This document shows positions 9,344 to 16,979 of a stretch of 64,000 nucleotides of DNA, in pieces; position 1 is the stretch's first letter; each line of letters opens with the position of its first letter. The notes beneath the pieces were generated by a model. The model was not told the origin of the DNA and did not search any database. It worked only from the letters and a program-made list of their open reading frames with translations. A program made the translations under genes and the position numbers. Source of the DNA: Mucilaginibacter jinjuensis (GTDB lineage: Bacteria; Bacteroidota; Bacteroidia; Sphingobacteriales; Sphingobacteriaceae); assembly GCF_028596025.1 (NCBI RefSeq), contig NZ_CP117167.1, positions 4,340,001 to 4,404,000 of the forward strand, read 5' to 3'.

Positions 9344-9437
9344 CCGTAGAGACACAATATTTTGTGCCTTTAGCTTTACAAATCCTCTCCTATTTTCATG
9401 TCCAATATCAGAGACACAAAGTATTGTGTCTCTACGG
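9344..9437. repeat. Inverted CCGTAGAGACACAATA repeat
   Basis: CCGTAGAGACACAATATTTTG at 9344-9364 is mirrored by CACAAAGTATTGTGTCTCTACGG at 9415-9437; the hscA terminator at 9297-9322 is a third related copy. The elements lie between hscA and the TPR gene. They look like palindromic intergenic repeats with no coding content. Confidence 0.75.
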
Positions 9438-9508
9438 GGCAAAAATATTTTGTATTTCTCTTGCACCGATGATTTATAACTAATAACTTAGTTTTAAATC
9501 ATCGAAAT

Positions 9509-10654
9509 ATGAAAATCCTAAATCTTATCATTATTTGCTGCCTGTTTACAACTATTACCTTCGCGCAGCAAAAAGACCCTAAAACCGATTCATTACTGGT
9601 TGAATATTACCAAACCCAGCGCTTTGCAGAGGCAGCTGATTACCTGAAGAAAATATATCCTGAACCTGTCCAAAACCCCAAGATCATCTCGCAACTGGCT
9701 TATACATCAAACATGGCTGGCCGGTTGCCCGATGCCGAGGGTTATTACCAGCGTTTATATGATGTGGACTCTACCAGCCAGTCTACATTGTTTAGCATGG
9801 CAGGTATTAATATGCGTAGGGGCAATAACACAAAAGCAGCTTCATTTTATAAACGCATTTTAAAGATAGATAGCACTAATTTTAATGTATACAAGCAACT
9901 GGCGCTGATATCACAAAGTGATGTGGTGGCCGAACTTGGCTACTTACAAAAGGCTAATCATTTGAACCCACAAGATGCCAATATTGCCGTCGACCTATCA
10001 ACCCTACTCATCCAGTTTAAACAGGAAGCTACCGCCGAAAAAGTTATAGATCAGGCCTTACAGGCAGACACCGCTAATCTTTTATTATTGAAAGGCAAGG
10101 CGCAAGTAAGCTACACGCTCAAAAAATTCGTTCAAACTATTAATATATGCAGTAAACTGCTTGCTAATGACGACCGTTCATCACAAACCATCAGTTACAA
10201 GGGCATTTCAGAATTTAACCTTAAAAATTATAGCGATTGCATTAAAACCTTCCACATGCTGGATACTACACAAGCACAAAATGAATCGTCTTATTACTAC
10301 CTGGGGATGAGCTACAAGGCATTAAAGCAGGATACTAAAGCCATATTCTATTTACAACGGGCTATTGAGCAGGCTATCTCCCCTAATACAGATACTTATT
10401 ACAGCGAGATTGCAGACTCATACGACAGGTTACATTTGCCTAAGAAAGCACTGGCAGCTTACCAGCGGGGCTTAATTTTCGGCGAAAAACCAATCGTATA
10501 TTATGCGATGGCTTCGATATACGACAGCAATTTGAAAGATACTATGAATGCTGTAAAATATTACAAGAAATATCTTTCGGTTAAACCCCCAGTTGAGAAA
10601 CAGCAATCATACATCGATTTTACTACCCGGCGTATTGTAGATTTAAAACGTTAG
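9509..10654 (+). CDS. Exported TPR-repeat protein
   Basis: 381 residues. A signal peptide (MKILNLIIICCLFTTITFAQ, cleaved near 20) is followed by tetratricopeptide-type helices throughout. Clear repeats include AASFYKRILKIDSTNFNVYKQLA (about 111-133), SYYYLGMSYKALKQDTKAIFYL and KKALAAYQRGLIF. Such proteins act as scaffolds in the periplasm; no partner can be named. The last four bases overlap the end of the convergent riboflavin synthase gene (10651-10654), so transcripts from the two would be complementary at their 3' ends. Confidence 0.85.
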   Translation: MKILNLIIICCLFTTITFAQQKDPKTDSLLVEYYQTQRFAEAADYLKKIYPEPVQNPKIISQLAYTSNMAGRLPDAEGYYQRLYDVDSTSQSTLFSMAGINMRRGNNTKAASFYKRILKIDSTNFNVYKQLALISQSDVVAELGYLQKANHLNPQDANIAVDLSTLLIQFKQEATAEKVIDQALQADTANLLLLKGKAQVSYTLKKFVQTINICSKLLANDDRSSQTISYKGISEFNLKNYSDCIKTFHMLDTTQAQNESSYYYLGMSYKALKQDTKAIFYLQRAIEQAISPNTDTYYSEIADSYDRLHLPKKALAAYQRGLIFGEKPIVYYAMASIYDSNLKDTMNAVKYYKKYLSVKPPVEKQQSYIDFTTRRIVDLKR

Positions 10655-11235
10655 CGCTGCATTAAGCGGGCTACGTATTTACCGATAATATCAAACTCGA
10701 GGTTTACCGTATCTCCGGCCTTAACGCTATGTAAATTGGTGTGCTCGTGGGTGTAAGGAATGATAGCCACCGAGAAACCATGCGCAGTGGAATTAACCAC
10801 GGTTAGGCTGATCCCATTTACGCAGATAGAGCCTTTCTCTACAGTAACATTACCAACAGCAGGGTCATAATCAAAAGTGTACATCCAGCTGCCGTCCATA
10901 TCTTCAACCAAGGTACAGGTGGCAGTCTGGTCTACGTGGCCTTGCACAATGTGACCATCCAGGCGGGCATTCATTTGCATACAGCGTTCCAGGTTTACCA
11001 CATCACCGGTTTTAAGGCTGCCCAGGTTAGTTTTATTCAGGGTTTCTTCAATGGCTGTAACGGTGTGCAAACCATCGGCCAAAGCAACAACAGTTAAACA
11101 TACTCCATTGTGCGCAACCGATTGGTCGATCTTCAATTCTGTAGAAATGGTTGATTGTACAGTAATATGCAGGTTACCCTGATCGTGTCGCAGATCAGTT
11201 ATTTTGCCTAAATTTTCAATGATTCCGGTAAACAT
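10651..11235 (-). CDS. ribE: Riboflavin synthase, alpha subunit
   Basis: 194 residues, usual length. It begins with the diagnostic MFTGIIENLGKI and has the two lumazine-binding repeats: about 1-95 with NGVCLTV, and 97-190 with VNGISLTVV. The enzyme dismutates two 6,7-dimethyl-8-ribityllumazine molecules to riboflavin and a pyrimidine in the cytoplasm, the last step of riboflavin synthesis. No other rib genes are nearby. The start at 11235 is fixed by the conserved MFTG start. Confidence 0.96.
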   Translation of the reverse strand: MFTGIIENLGKITDLRHDQGNLHITVQSTISTELKIDQSVAHNGVCLTVVALADGLHTVTAIEETLNKTNLGSLKTGDVVNLERCMQMNARLDGHIVQGHVDQTATCTLVEDMDGSWMYTFDYDPAVGNVTVEKGSICVNGISLTVVNSTAHGFSVAIIPYTHEHTNLHSVKAGDTVNLEFDIIGKYVARLMQR

Positions 11236-11328
11236 AATAGATGCCCTCCTGGGTAGATTTTATTTGCTGCAAAACTAAATATAATCAGGTTAGTTTATCA
11301 ATTTCGTTAGCACAGATCAATCACTAAT

Positions 11329-11419
11329 TTGTCATTTCGACGACAGGAGAAATCTTCTACGATAAATCAAGTAAGCAAGCATGTTAAGAAGATATCTCGC
11401 TATCGCTCGATATGACAAA
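11329..11419. repeat. REP-like element, TGTCATTTCGACGACAGG family
   Basis: The left arm TTGTCATTTCGACGACAGG (11329-11347) and the right arm CGCTATCGCTCGATATGACAA (11399-11419) form an imperfect inverted pair. It is a diverged member of the family best preserved at 4238-4377. It lies between the divergent riboflavin synthase and Nudix genes. Confidence 0.65.
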
Positions 11420-11443
11420 GTTTTATAAGTAAACAAAAAAATT

Positions 11444-11905
11444 ATGCCCAAGCAAAGTGCCGGAATATTAGTTTATAAATACATCAACAACGAGCTACTG
11501 GTTTTCCTTGTTCATCCTGGCGGGCCGTTTTGGGCTAAGAAAGACGGCGGTGCATGGTCGGTACCAAAAGGAGAATACCTGGATGATGAAGACCCGCTCT
11601 CAGCCGCCAAACGCGAGTTTCATGAAGAAACCGGGCAAACCATTGACGGCGAATTTATTCAGCTAAGCACCATTAAACTAAAAAGCGGCAAAGTAATACA
11701 CTGCTGGGCTGTTGAAGGCGATGTTGATGCAGATAACATTGTAAGTAACATCTTCCCTATTGAATGGCCTTATAAATCGGGCAAGTTTATTGATATACCA
11801 GAGGTTGATAAAGGCGGGTGGTTTGATGTAGAAACTGCTAAAGAAAAGATTAATGTTGCACAAATTGCATTATTGGAAGAGTTAGTACAGTTACGAAAAC
11901 CTTAA
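11444..11905 (+). CDS. Nudix hydrolase
   Basis: 153 residues. The Nudix box is at about 46-68: G-x5-E-x7-REFHEETG, starting GEYLDDED. These glutamates bind the Mg2+ used to hydrolyse nucleoside diphosphate-X substrates. The N-terminus (PKQSAGILVYKY, HPGGPFWAKKDGGAWSVPKG) resembles a small NTP/Ap4A-like pyrophosphohydrolase group; the exact substrate cannot be read from sequence. A cupin gene follows 24 nt downstream on the same strand, suggesting one transcript. Confidence 0.9.
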   Translation: MPKQSAGILVYKYINNELLVFLVHPGGPFWAKKDGGAWSVPKGEYLDDEDPLSAAKREFHEETGQTIDGEFIQLSTIKLKSGKVIHCWAVEGDVDADNIVSNIFPIEWPYKSGKFIDIPEVDKGGWFDVETAKEKINVAQIALLEELVQLRKP

Positions 11906-11929
11906 TTTTATCAATAAAATTCAACTCCA

Positions 11930-12268
11930 ATGGAAACCCCAGTACTTACTGTTATAGATATTCTGCAGCAAACAAAAGACATTACTACTTATTCAAATTT
12001 CCCGCTTGCTTTTGTTAATGATCACGTAGTGAGAGTTGGCATTATGACGGAATCGTTTTACTGGCACCTGCACCCTAACTCTGATGAAAGCTTTCTGGTT
12101 ATGGAAGGATCAATATTTATTGATCTGGATGATAAAACGATAGAGCTGTTCCCCGGTCAATTATTCACCATACCTAAAAATGTAAAGCATCGTACCCGGC
12201 CTAACGGCGGTCGGTCGGTTAATTTGACGTTTGAGAGTAAGGATATGGAGACTGTAAGAATGGAATAG
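11930..12268 (+). CDS. Small cupin-domain protein
   Basis: 112 residues forming one cupin barrel. Motif 1 is YWHLHPNSDESFLVMEGSI (about 45-63), with His, His and Glu metal-ligand candidates. Motif 2 is PGQLFTIPKNVKHRTRP (about 77-93), with His as the fourth ligand. Such single-domain cupins bind a metal and small acids or sugars, but no reaction can be assigned. It lies 24 nt after the Nudix gene and is probably co-transcribed. Confidence 0.85.
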   Translation: METPVLTVIDILQQTKDITTYSNFPLAFVNDHVVRVGIMTESFYWHLHPNSDESFLVMEGSIFIDLDDKTIELFPGQLFTIPKNVKHRTRPNGGRSVNLTFESKDMETVRME

Positions 12269-12823
12269 GTATTGAACTACCTTTAATCCACGTAGAAGTT
12301 ATTATGAATGGGTGTACTTAAATCAATGTCAGCCCCGCTCAATCGCCGCGGGTTGGGCTGTTACTTTTGGCTTGATCCAAAAGTAACCAATACTTAGCGT
12401 AGCGATTTCATGAACACCTTTAAAAAACAATTAATGTGTGAATAACATCAAGACGCAAAAAAGCTCCACCGCACAATTCCGACCCTCGGCCCCGCTTTTG
12501 CGTCCGGGCCACCGCTCGCTAAGTTTATAACCAGCTTGTTGGTATAGCCGAATCAACCACTACCTTAACATAACCTCTCCTCGGGCAGCATTGGCAATGT
12601 TGCGGCAACCACAGGCACTGCTTAACCACTATACATTGTAGTAACAGGGCCCGGCTGCGAGCTTTCTTTTGGTGACTTTTCTTTGGCGGTCAAAGAAAAG
12701 TTACATCCACTGACGATTCATATACTTCTCTACCATTCCTAATGAAAAACGGATTTCTGCGTTATGAAAGTCTGTGCTGATTGGTCTGAGATTGCTTCGT
12801 ACAATGACGGGTTCGTAGAAAAC
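12269..12823. other. Gene-free intergenic block with hairpins and GC-rich repeat words
   Basis: 555 nt without a credible gene. It contains hairpin words such as TTACTTTTGGCTTGATCCAAAAGTAAC (12361-12387) and CTTTTCTTTGGCGGTCAAAGAAAAG (12678-12702). A GC-rich core (CGACCCTCGGCCCCGCTTTTGCG, from 12480) and a half-copy of the AGATTGCTTCGTACAATGAC repeat (12790-12809) are also present. The word CAGCCCCGCT...GCCGCGG recurs in the 60.7 kb repeat element. I see no tRNA or structured RNA I recognise. Confidence 0.5.
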
Positions 12824-14305
12824 CTATCCTCTCCTATTCTTAACCCAATCACTCTGCTCCCCGTTATTGGCAACGGTATTTGGTGCTGATGATTTATTGC
12901 TTAAAAGCTTCTCCATTACTAAAGAAGCAATAAAAGCCTCATCATCTTTATGTACATCTAAAACTTCGGGCGTAAAGTATTTTTTAACGAAGTGCGTATC
13001 AAATTGGCCAGAAGTAAAAGCCTCATGCTGCATTACAAATTTACCGAAACCAAGCGTAGTCTTTATCCCGGTAATCTCATACTCATCAATGGCACGGATC
13101 ATGCGTTCTATGGCTTCTTCGCGATTAGCACCGTAAGTAATGAGTTTGGCAATCATCGGGTCGTAATAGATCGGTATTTCCATGCCTTGCTCAAAACCAT
13201 CATCTACACGCACACCGGGGCCCTTTGGCGTACGGTAGGTTTGCAGGGTGCCTATATCGGGTAAAAAATTATTGGCTGGGTCTTCGGCATAAACACGCAG
13301 TTCCATGGCGTGGCCGATAATCTTCAGGTCTTCCTGCTTAAAGCAGAGGGCTTCGCCGCGGGCAATTTTAATTTGTTCTTTTACCAGGTCGAGGCCGGTA
13401 ATGAGTTCGCTAACCGGGTGTTCCACCTGTAAGCGGGTATTCATCTCGAGGAAATAAAAGTTCAGATCATCATCCAGAATAAACTCTACGGTACCTGCCC
13501 CTGTATAATTAACAGACCGTGCCACATCAACCGCACAACGGCCCATTTCAGCGCGGATAGCTTCAGTTAATATAAATGAAGGCGCTTCTTCAACTACTTT
13601 TTGGTGGCGGCGCTGTACCGAGCAATCGCGCTCGAAGAGGTGTACAATATTACCATGTGTATCGCCTAAAACCTGGATCTCGATATGCCTTGGCGACGAC
13701 ACATAACGTTCTATAAATACCGACCCATCGCCAAAAGCCGAAGTAGCTTCTGATACGGCCAGTTGCATTTGTTCTTCAAAATCATCGGCTTGTTCTACAA
13801 TGCGCATACCCTTACCGCCACCACCTGCGGCAGCCTTAATCAGGATTGGGAAACCAACTTCAATGGCACGCAGTTTGGCTTCAGACACATCGGTAATGGC
13901 TTCTTCGGTACCTGGCACCATCGGGATATTATATTTCATGGCAGCCGCTTTAGCCGAAAGCTTGTTACCCATAATTTCCATAGCCTCTGGCGATGGACCG
14001 ATCAAAGTCAAACCTGCCTCGCGTACCATTGCCGCAAATACAGGGTTCTCTGAAAGGAAACCATAACCGGGGTGAATAGCCGTAGCACCTGTTTGCTTAC
14101 ATGCTTCAATAATTTTTTCGCCAACCAGGTACGATTGGTTTGCCGGGGCTTCGCCGATAAAAACGGCTTCATCCGCATAACGCACGTGCAAAGCAGTACG
14201 ATCAGTCGCCGAATAAACAGCCACAGTTTTAATCCCCATTTCGCGTGCAGAACGCATTACCCTGATGGCAATTTCGCCACGGTTAGCTACCAGAATTTTT
14301 TGCAT
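12824..14305 (-). CDS. accC: Acetyl-CoA carboxylase biotin carboxylase subunit
   Basis: 493 residues. The N-terminal MQKILVANRGEIAIRVMRSAREMG is typical of biotin carboxylase. The ATP-grasp glycine loop is KAAAGGGGKGMR (about 158-169), and the family EMNTRLQVEHPVSE motif follows (about 288-301). It carboxylates the biotin on BCCP with bicarbonate and ATP. The C-terminal tail beyond ~450 is longer than in E. coli AccC. No accB is adjacent, so it could also serve a propionyl- or other acyl-CoA carboxylase. A methylmalonyl-CoA epimerase is encoded at 61 kb. Confidence 0.88.
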   Translation of the reverse strand: MQKILVANRGEIAIRVMRSAREMGIKTVAVYSATDRTALHVRYADEAVFIGEAPANQSYLVGEKIIEACKQTGATAIHPGYGFLSENPVFAAMVREAGLTLIGPSPEAMEIMGNKLSAKAAAMKYNIPMVPGTEEAITDVSEAKLRAIEVGFPILIKAAAGGGGKGMRIVEQADDFEEQMQLAVSEATSAFGDGSVFIERYVSSPRHIEIQVLGDTHGNIVHLFERDCSVQRRHQKVVEEAPSFILTEAIRAEMGRCAVDVARSVNYTGAGTVEFILDDDLNFYFLEMNTRLQVEHPVSELITGLDLVKEQIKIARGEALCFKQEDLKIIGHAMELRVYAEDPANNFLPDIGTLQTYRTPKGPGVRVDDGFEQGMEIPIYYDPMIAKLITYGANREEAIERMIRAIDEYEITGIKTTLGFGKFVMQHEAFTSGQFDTHFVKKYFTPEVLDVHKDDEAFIASLVMEKLLSNKSSAPNTVANNGEQSDWVKNRRG

Positions 14306-14309
14306 GATG

Positions 14310-14471
14310 GTTTCAAAGTTAAGAGAAGAGAGTTAAGAAACAAGAGGCGTGGAAGAGAATCAAGAGACAAGAATCAAGAACCAAGACTTTCTTTATCGAA
14401 TGTCGTACTGAGCTCCGTCGAAGTATGGTGCAGAGGGCCGACGCTTATGCTTCGAGTGCCTCAGCATGACA
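14310..14471. repeat. Direct AAGAATCAAGA words and a REP-like hairpin
   Basis: 14310-14385 carries several AAGAGAATCAAGAGACAAG-type words like those at 883-990. 14397-14471 forms an imperfect hairpin, GTCGTACTGAGCTCCGTCGAAG against CTTCGAGTGCCTCAGCATGAC. A similar TGCTGAGGCACTCGAAGCATGG word is found at 34826-34850. Non-coding. Confidence 0.55.
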
Positions 14472-14489
14472 GCGCTCTTTTTATACGTG

Positions 14490-14984
14490 TTATAGCATCA
14501 ACTGAAACAACTTTAAATCCAGCCACTCGCCAAACTTATACCCCACCTGCTTAAAGTGAGCTACTTCGGTAAACCCTAAAGAAAGATGCAGTTTAATACT
14601 GGCCTCGATCGAAGAATCGATACCGGCAATGAGTGTGTGTAAGCCGTTTTGGCGGGCAATATTAATTAGTTCAAGAACCAATGCTTTGCCTATGCCCTTG
14701 CCGCGATGTTTGAATATGATGTAAACAGAATGCTCGGCGGTATAACGATAACCTGAACCTGTTCTGAAAGGCCCGTAACTGGCAAAACCGGCAAACTCGT
14801 TATCAAACTCAGCTATGATTACGGGATAACCGGCTTCAACCCGGTCATTATACCATTGAAGCCGCATATCAGGCGTGTGGGGCACATCCTGATATACGGC
14901 TGTTGTATTTATTAAGGCGTCATTAAAAACATCGAGGATGTCGGCAAGATCGGCTTCGGTAGCCTGTCTTATTAATAATGCCAT
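14490..14984 (-). CDS. GNAT N-acetyltransferase, phosphinothricin/L-amino acid acetyltransferase type
   Basis: 164 residues. The start MALLIRQATEADLADILDVFNDAL and the segment AEHSVYIIFKHRGKGIGKALV contain the acetyl-CoA loop RGKGIG (about 94-99), as in the YncA/Pat group. This group acetylates amino acids or amine compounds such as methionine sulfoximine; the substrate is inferred at family level only. It begins 12 nt from the cytochrome gene start side, in the same orientation, so co-transcription with that gene is plausible. Confidence 0.85.
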   Translation of the reverse strand: MALLIRQATEADLADILDVFNDALINTTAVYQDVPHTPDMRLQWYNDRVEAGYPVIIAEFDNEFAGFASYGPFRTGSGYRYTAEHSVYIIFKHRGKGIGKALVLELINIARQNGLHTLIAGIDSSIEASIKLHLSLGFTEVAHFKQVGYKFGEWLDLKLFQLML

Positions 14985-14995
14985 GGTTTAACATT

Positions 14996-15514
14996 TTATC
15001 GTCCGTTATTTGGCGGAGTACCAGCCGGAGGGGTTCCTTGTGGCGGCGTACCCTGCGGAGGAGCGCCAGCTGGCGGGCCCATACGTTTAGGTGCCGGTGC
15101 GTCAACAACTTCTGGATGCTCTTTACCCTGGTGGCAGGTATAGCAGTTAACACCGGTATACATAATCATACCTGTTGAATCTTTACCTGCTTTAAAATAT
15201 TTTTTGTTGATGGTTGCTGTCATTTTAAACATTTCGCGGGCCATTTCCTTTTCTGGTTTGGCATCGCTGGCAAAATCCATCTTTTTGGTTTCCGGGTTTG
15301 GTGCATGGCAAAAACCGCAACGTACACCCAGCGAATGCGACCACTCGCCCATAATATGATCTAACTGCTCGTGAGAGATATTCTTGGGCAGTACTTTTAA
15401 ATTTTTTGCTTTCATCTCCGGTTGTGGGCCGGGCTGCATAGCTGTCATAGCAGATAATACTACCACAGTCGATAACCCTAAGGTTACTAAAAGTTTCTTG
15501 TTAATCAGGATCAT
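14996..15514 (-). CDS. Exported di-heme c-type cytochrome
   Basis: 172 residues with an N-terminal hydrophobic export segment (about 9-25). Two heme c motifs are visible: CGFCH (66-70) and CYTCH (124-128). The spacing and the segment IMGEWSHSLGVRCGFCHAP resemble the cytochrome c subunit group related to photosynthetic reaction-centre cytochromes, here in a non-phototroph. The C-terminal 30 residues are a PPxGTPP repeat, likely a flexible tether. Role in periplasmic electron transfer is inferred; no partner gene is adjacent. Confidence 0.85.
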   Translation of the reverse strand: MILINKKLLVTLGLSTVVVLSAMTAMQPGPQPEMKAKNLKVLPKNISHEQLDHIMGEWSHSLGVRCGFCHAPNPETKKMDFASDAKPEKEMAREMFKMTATINKKYFKAGKDSTGMIMYTGVNCYTCHQGKEHPEVVDAPAPKRMGPPAGAPPQGTPPQGTPPAGTPPNNGR

Positions 15515-15604
15515 AAAATGTTTATCAGTTGAAACATCTAAATTAGTGAATGATTGTCACATTACATTAATATGACAATATAATATTTTCATTACAATAT
15601 TGTT

Positions 15605-16447
15605 TTAAACGTTACGTACCAAATCTTCACTTAGTTGCCACAGGCGCTCACGGGCAGGTACATATTTTGCGGCCGAAGAAATTTTGGCCGGCTTTTTCTT
15701 TTTAAAGTATTGTCCGCTTAAGCTTTCTATCCCAGGTTCTGTAGCCAGGTAAATGCTTGTTTGCGCCCCTTCTTCTGCAGTAATCATAAACGGCCGGGCA
15801 AGCATCATCAACAAACTCCCTAAACCCGACAAGCTTCCACCAAAACCAGTATTCACCAGCCCCGGGTGCAAAGCATAAGCAGTAATACCCTGCGCCCCAA
15901 AATGATCTACCAGCGATTTAGTAAAATAAATATTGAGCAGTTTAGCCAAAGCATAAGCTTTAAACGCACTATATTCTTTATGCTCAAATTGCATATCATT
16001 AATCCATTCGGTTTTTGCAGGTTTGTGGGCTTCAGAGCTTACATTAATAACCCTGCCCTTGCCATTCAGCAATAAAGGCATCAGGCTCAATGTCAATAAA
16101 AAATGCCCAAGGTGGTTAGTAGCGAAAGTTTGTTCAAGACCATCTGCTGTATGTTGAAATTCATCGAAAATACCACCAGCGTTATTAATCAATACATTTA
16201 TAGTGGTTAGCCGTTCGTTAATCTGGGTTGCTGCTTTGCGTACGCTCTGCATATCGGCCAGGTTGCATAAAACAACGTGGATGTCCTGATTACCTGTTTG
16301 CCCTACAATATCCTGTTTAAGCTGCTCCCCTCTGGTACCATCGCGCACCAATAGATATAGTGTATGATCTTTTTTGGCAAGGGCTATGGCAGTTTCTTTA
16401 CCAATGCCAGAGGTTGCTCCGGTAATTAAGGTAATTTTATGAGACAT
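15605..16447 (-). CDS. Short-chain dehydrogenase/reductase
   Basis: 280 residues. The nucleotide-binding TGATSGIGKE (about 8-17), the NNAGG motif, the VSSEAHKP serine strand and YALAK (catalytic Tyr/Lys, about 170-174) define a classical SDR. The pattern resembles retinol dehydrogenase/WW-oxidoreductase-like members. Substrate is unknown. The extra C-terminal FKKKKPAKISSAAK is family-typical. It is divergent from blaI, with a 163-nt AT-rich gap between them. Confidence 0.88.
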   Translation of the reverse strand: MSHKITLITGATSGIGKETAIALAKKDHTLYLLVRDGTRGEQLKQDIVGQTGNQDIHVVLCNLADMQSVRKAATQINERLTTINVLINNAGGIFDEFQHTADGLEQTFATNHLGHFLLTLSLMPLLLNGKGRVINVSSEAHKPAKTEWINDMQFEHKEYSAFKAYALAKLLNIYFTKSLVDHFGAQGITAYALHPGLVNTGFGGSLSGLGSLLMMLARPFMITAEEGAQTSIYLATEPGIESLSGQYFKKKKPAKISSAAKYVPARERLWQLSEDLVRNV

Positions 16448-16572
16448 CGTATCGGCTTTATATAAGTACTAATACACCGAATATTTGTTTTGGTTTAAAC
16501 TACATTAAAAGCATTATTTCAGATGAGCTATTTATCATCTTCCAAAATATTTTTCTGAATTATTTGCACAAT

Positions 16573-16606
16573 TACGAAAAGTTCGTAGATTTACGAAAAC
16601 ATCGTA
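16573..16606 (+). promoter_or_regulatory. Double dyad operator upstream of blaI
   Basis: Two 15-bp palindromes sit immediately before the blaI start. TACGAA-AAG-TTCGTA is at 16573-16587 and TACGA-AAACA-TCGTA at 16592-16606, with centres 19 bp apart. BlaI/MecI repressors bind such short dyads and usually autoregulate. TAGATTTA (16586-16593), between them, is close to the -7 consensus, so repressor binding would cover the promoter. The dyads are seen; BlaI binding is inferred. Confidence 0.7.
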
Positions 16607-16610
16607 ACAA

Positions 16611-16973
16611 ATGGAAAAATTATCACAACAGGAAGAAGAAGCCATGCAAGCCTTATGGCAAAACGGCGGAGGTTTTATTAAAGACTTGTTAGATATGATG
16701 GACGAGCCCAAACCACCTTATACCACCCTGGCATCGACCGTAAAAAACCTGGAACGCAAGGGTTTTGTGGAAGGACAGAAGCTGGGCAACAGCTTTAAAT
16801 ATACACCGATAATTAAAGAAGAAGATTACAAAAAACGTTTTATGAGTGGCTTTGTAAGCGATTACTTTAAAAACTCGTACAAAGAGCTGGTTACCTTTTT
16901 TGCCAAAGACAAAAAAATAAGCGCCGACGAGCTGCAAGAGATCATTAACCTTATTGAAAATCAAAAAAAATAA
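16611..16973 (+). CDS. BlaI/MecI/CopY-family transcriptional repressor
   Basis: 120 residues. A winged-helix start (KLSQQEEEAMQALW, then PYTTLASTVKNLERKGFV at about 34-52) and a C-terminal dimerisation part fit the BlaI/MecI family. In the known systems the M56 membrane protease senses a signal and removes the repressor. Here the protease gene follows 6 nt downstream. Two dyads directly upstream suggest autoregulation. The inducer is unknown; no beta-lactamase is nearby. Confidence 0.93.
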   Translation: MEKLSQQEEEAMQALWQNGGGFIKDLLDMMDEPKPPYTTLASTVKNLERKGFVEGQKLGNSFKYTPIIKEEDYKKRFMSGFVSDYFKNSYKELVTFFAKDKKISADELQEIINLIENQKK

Positions 16974-16979
16974 CCGGCC

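Noticed and set aside
12269..12823. tRNA or riboswitch in the GC-rich gap
   Set aside because: No cloverleaf or known aptamer pattern could be built by eye; the hairpins found are simple repeats.
14072..14554. A 160-residue plus-strand frame bridging accC and the acetyltransferase gene
   Set aside because: Overlaps both genes antisense and runs through repeat sequence; no homology-like features.
15601..16447. Regulation of the SDR gene by the BlaI dyads
   Set aside because: The dyads are next to blaI and about 125 nt from the SDR start, with no matching half-site on that side.
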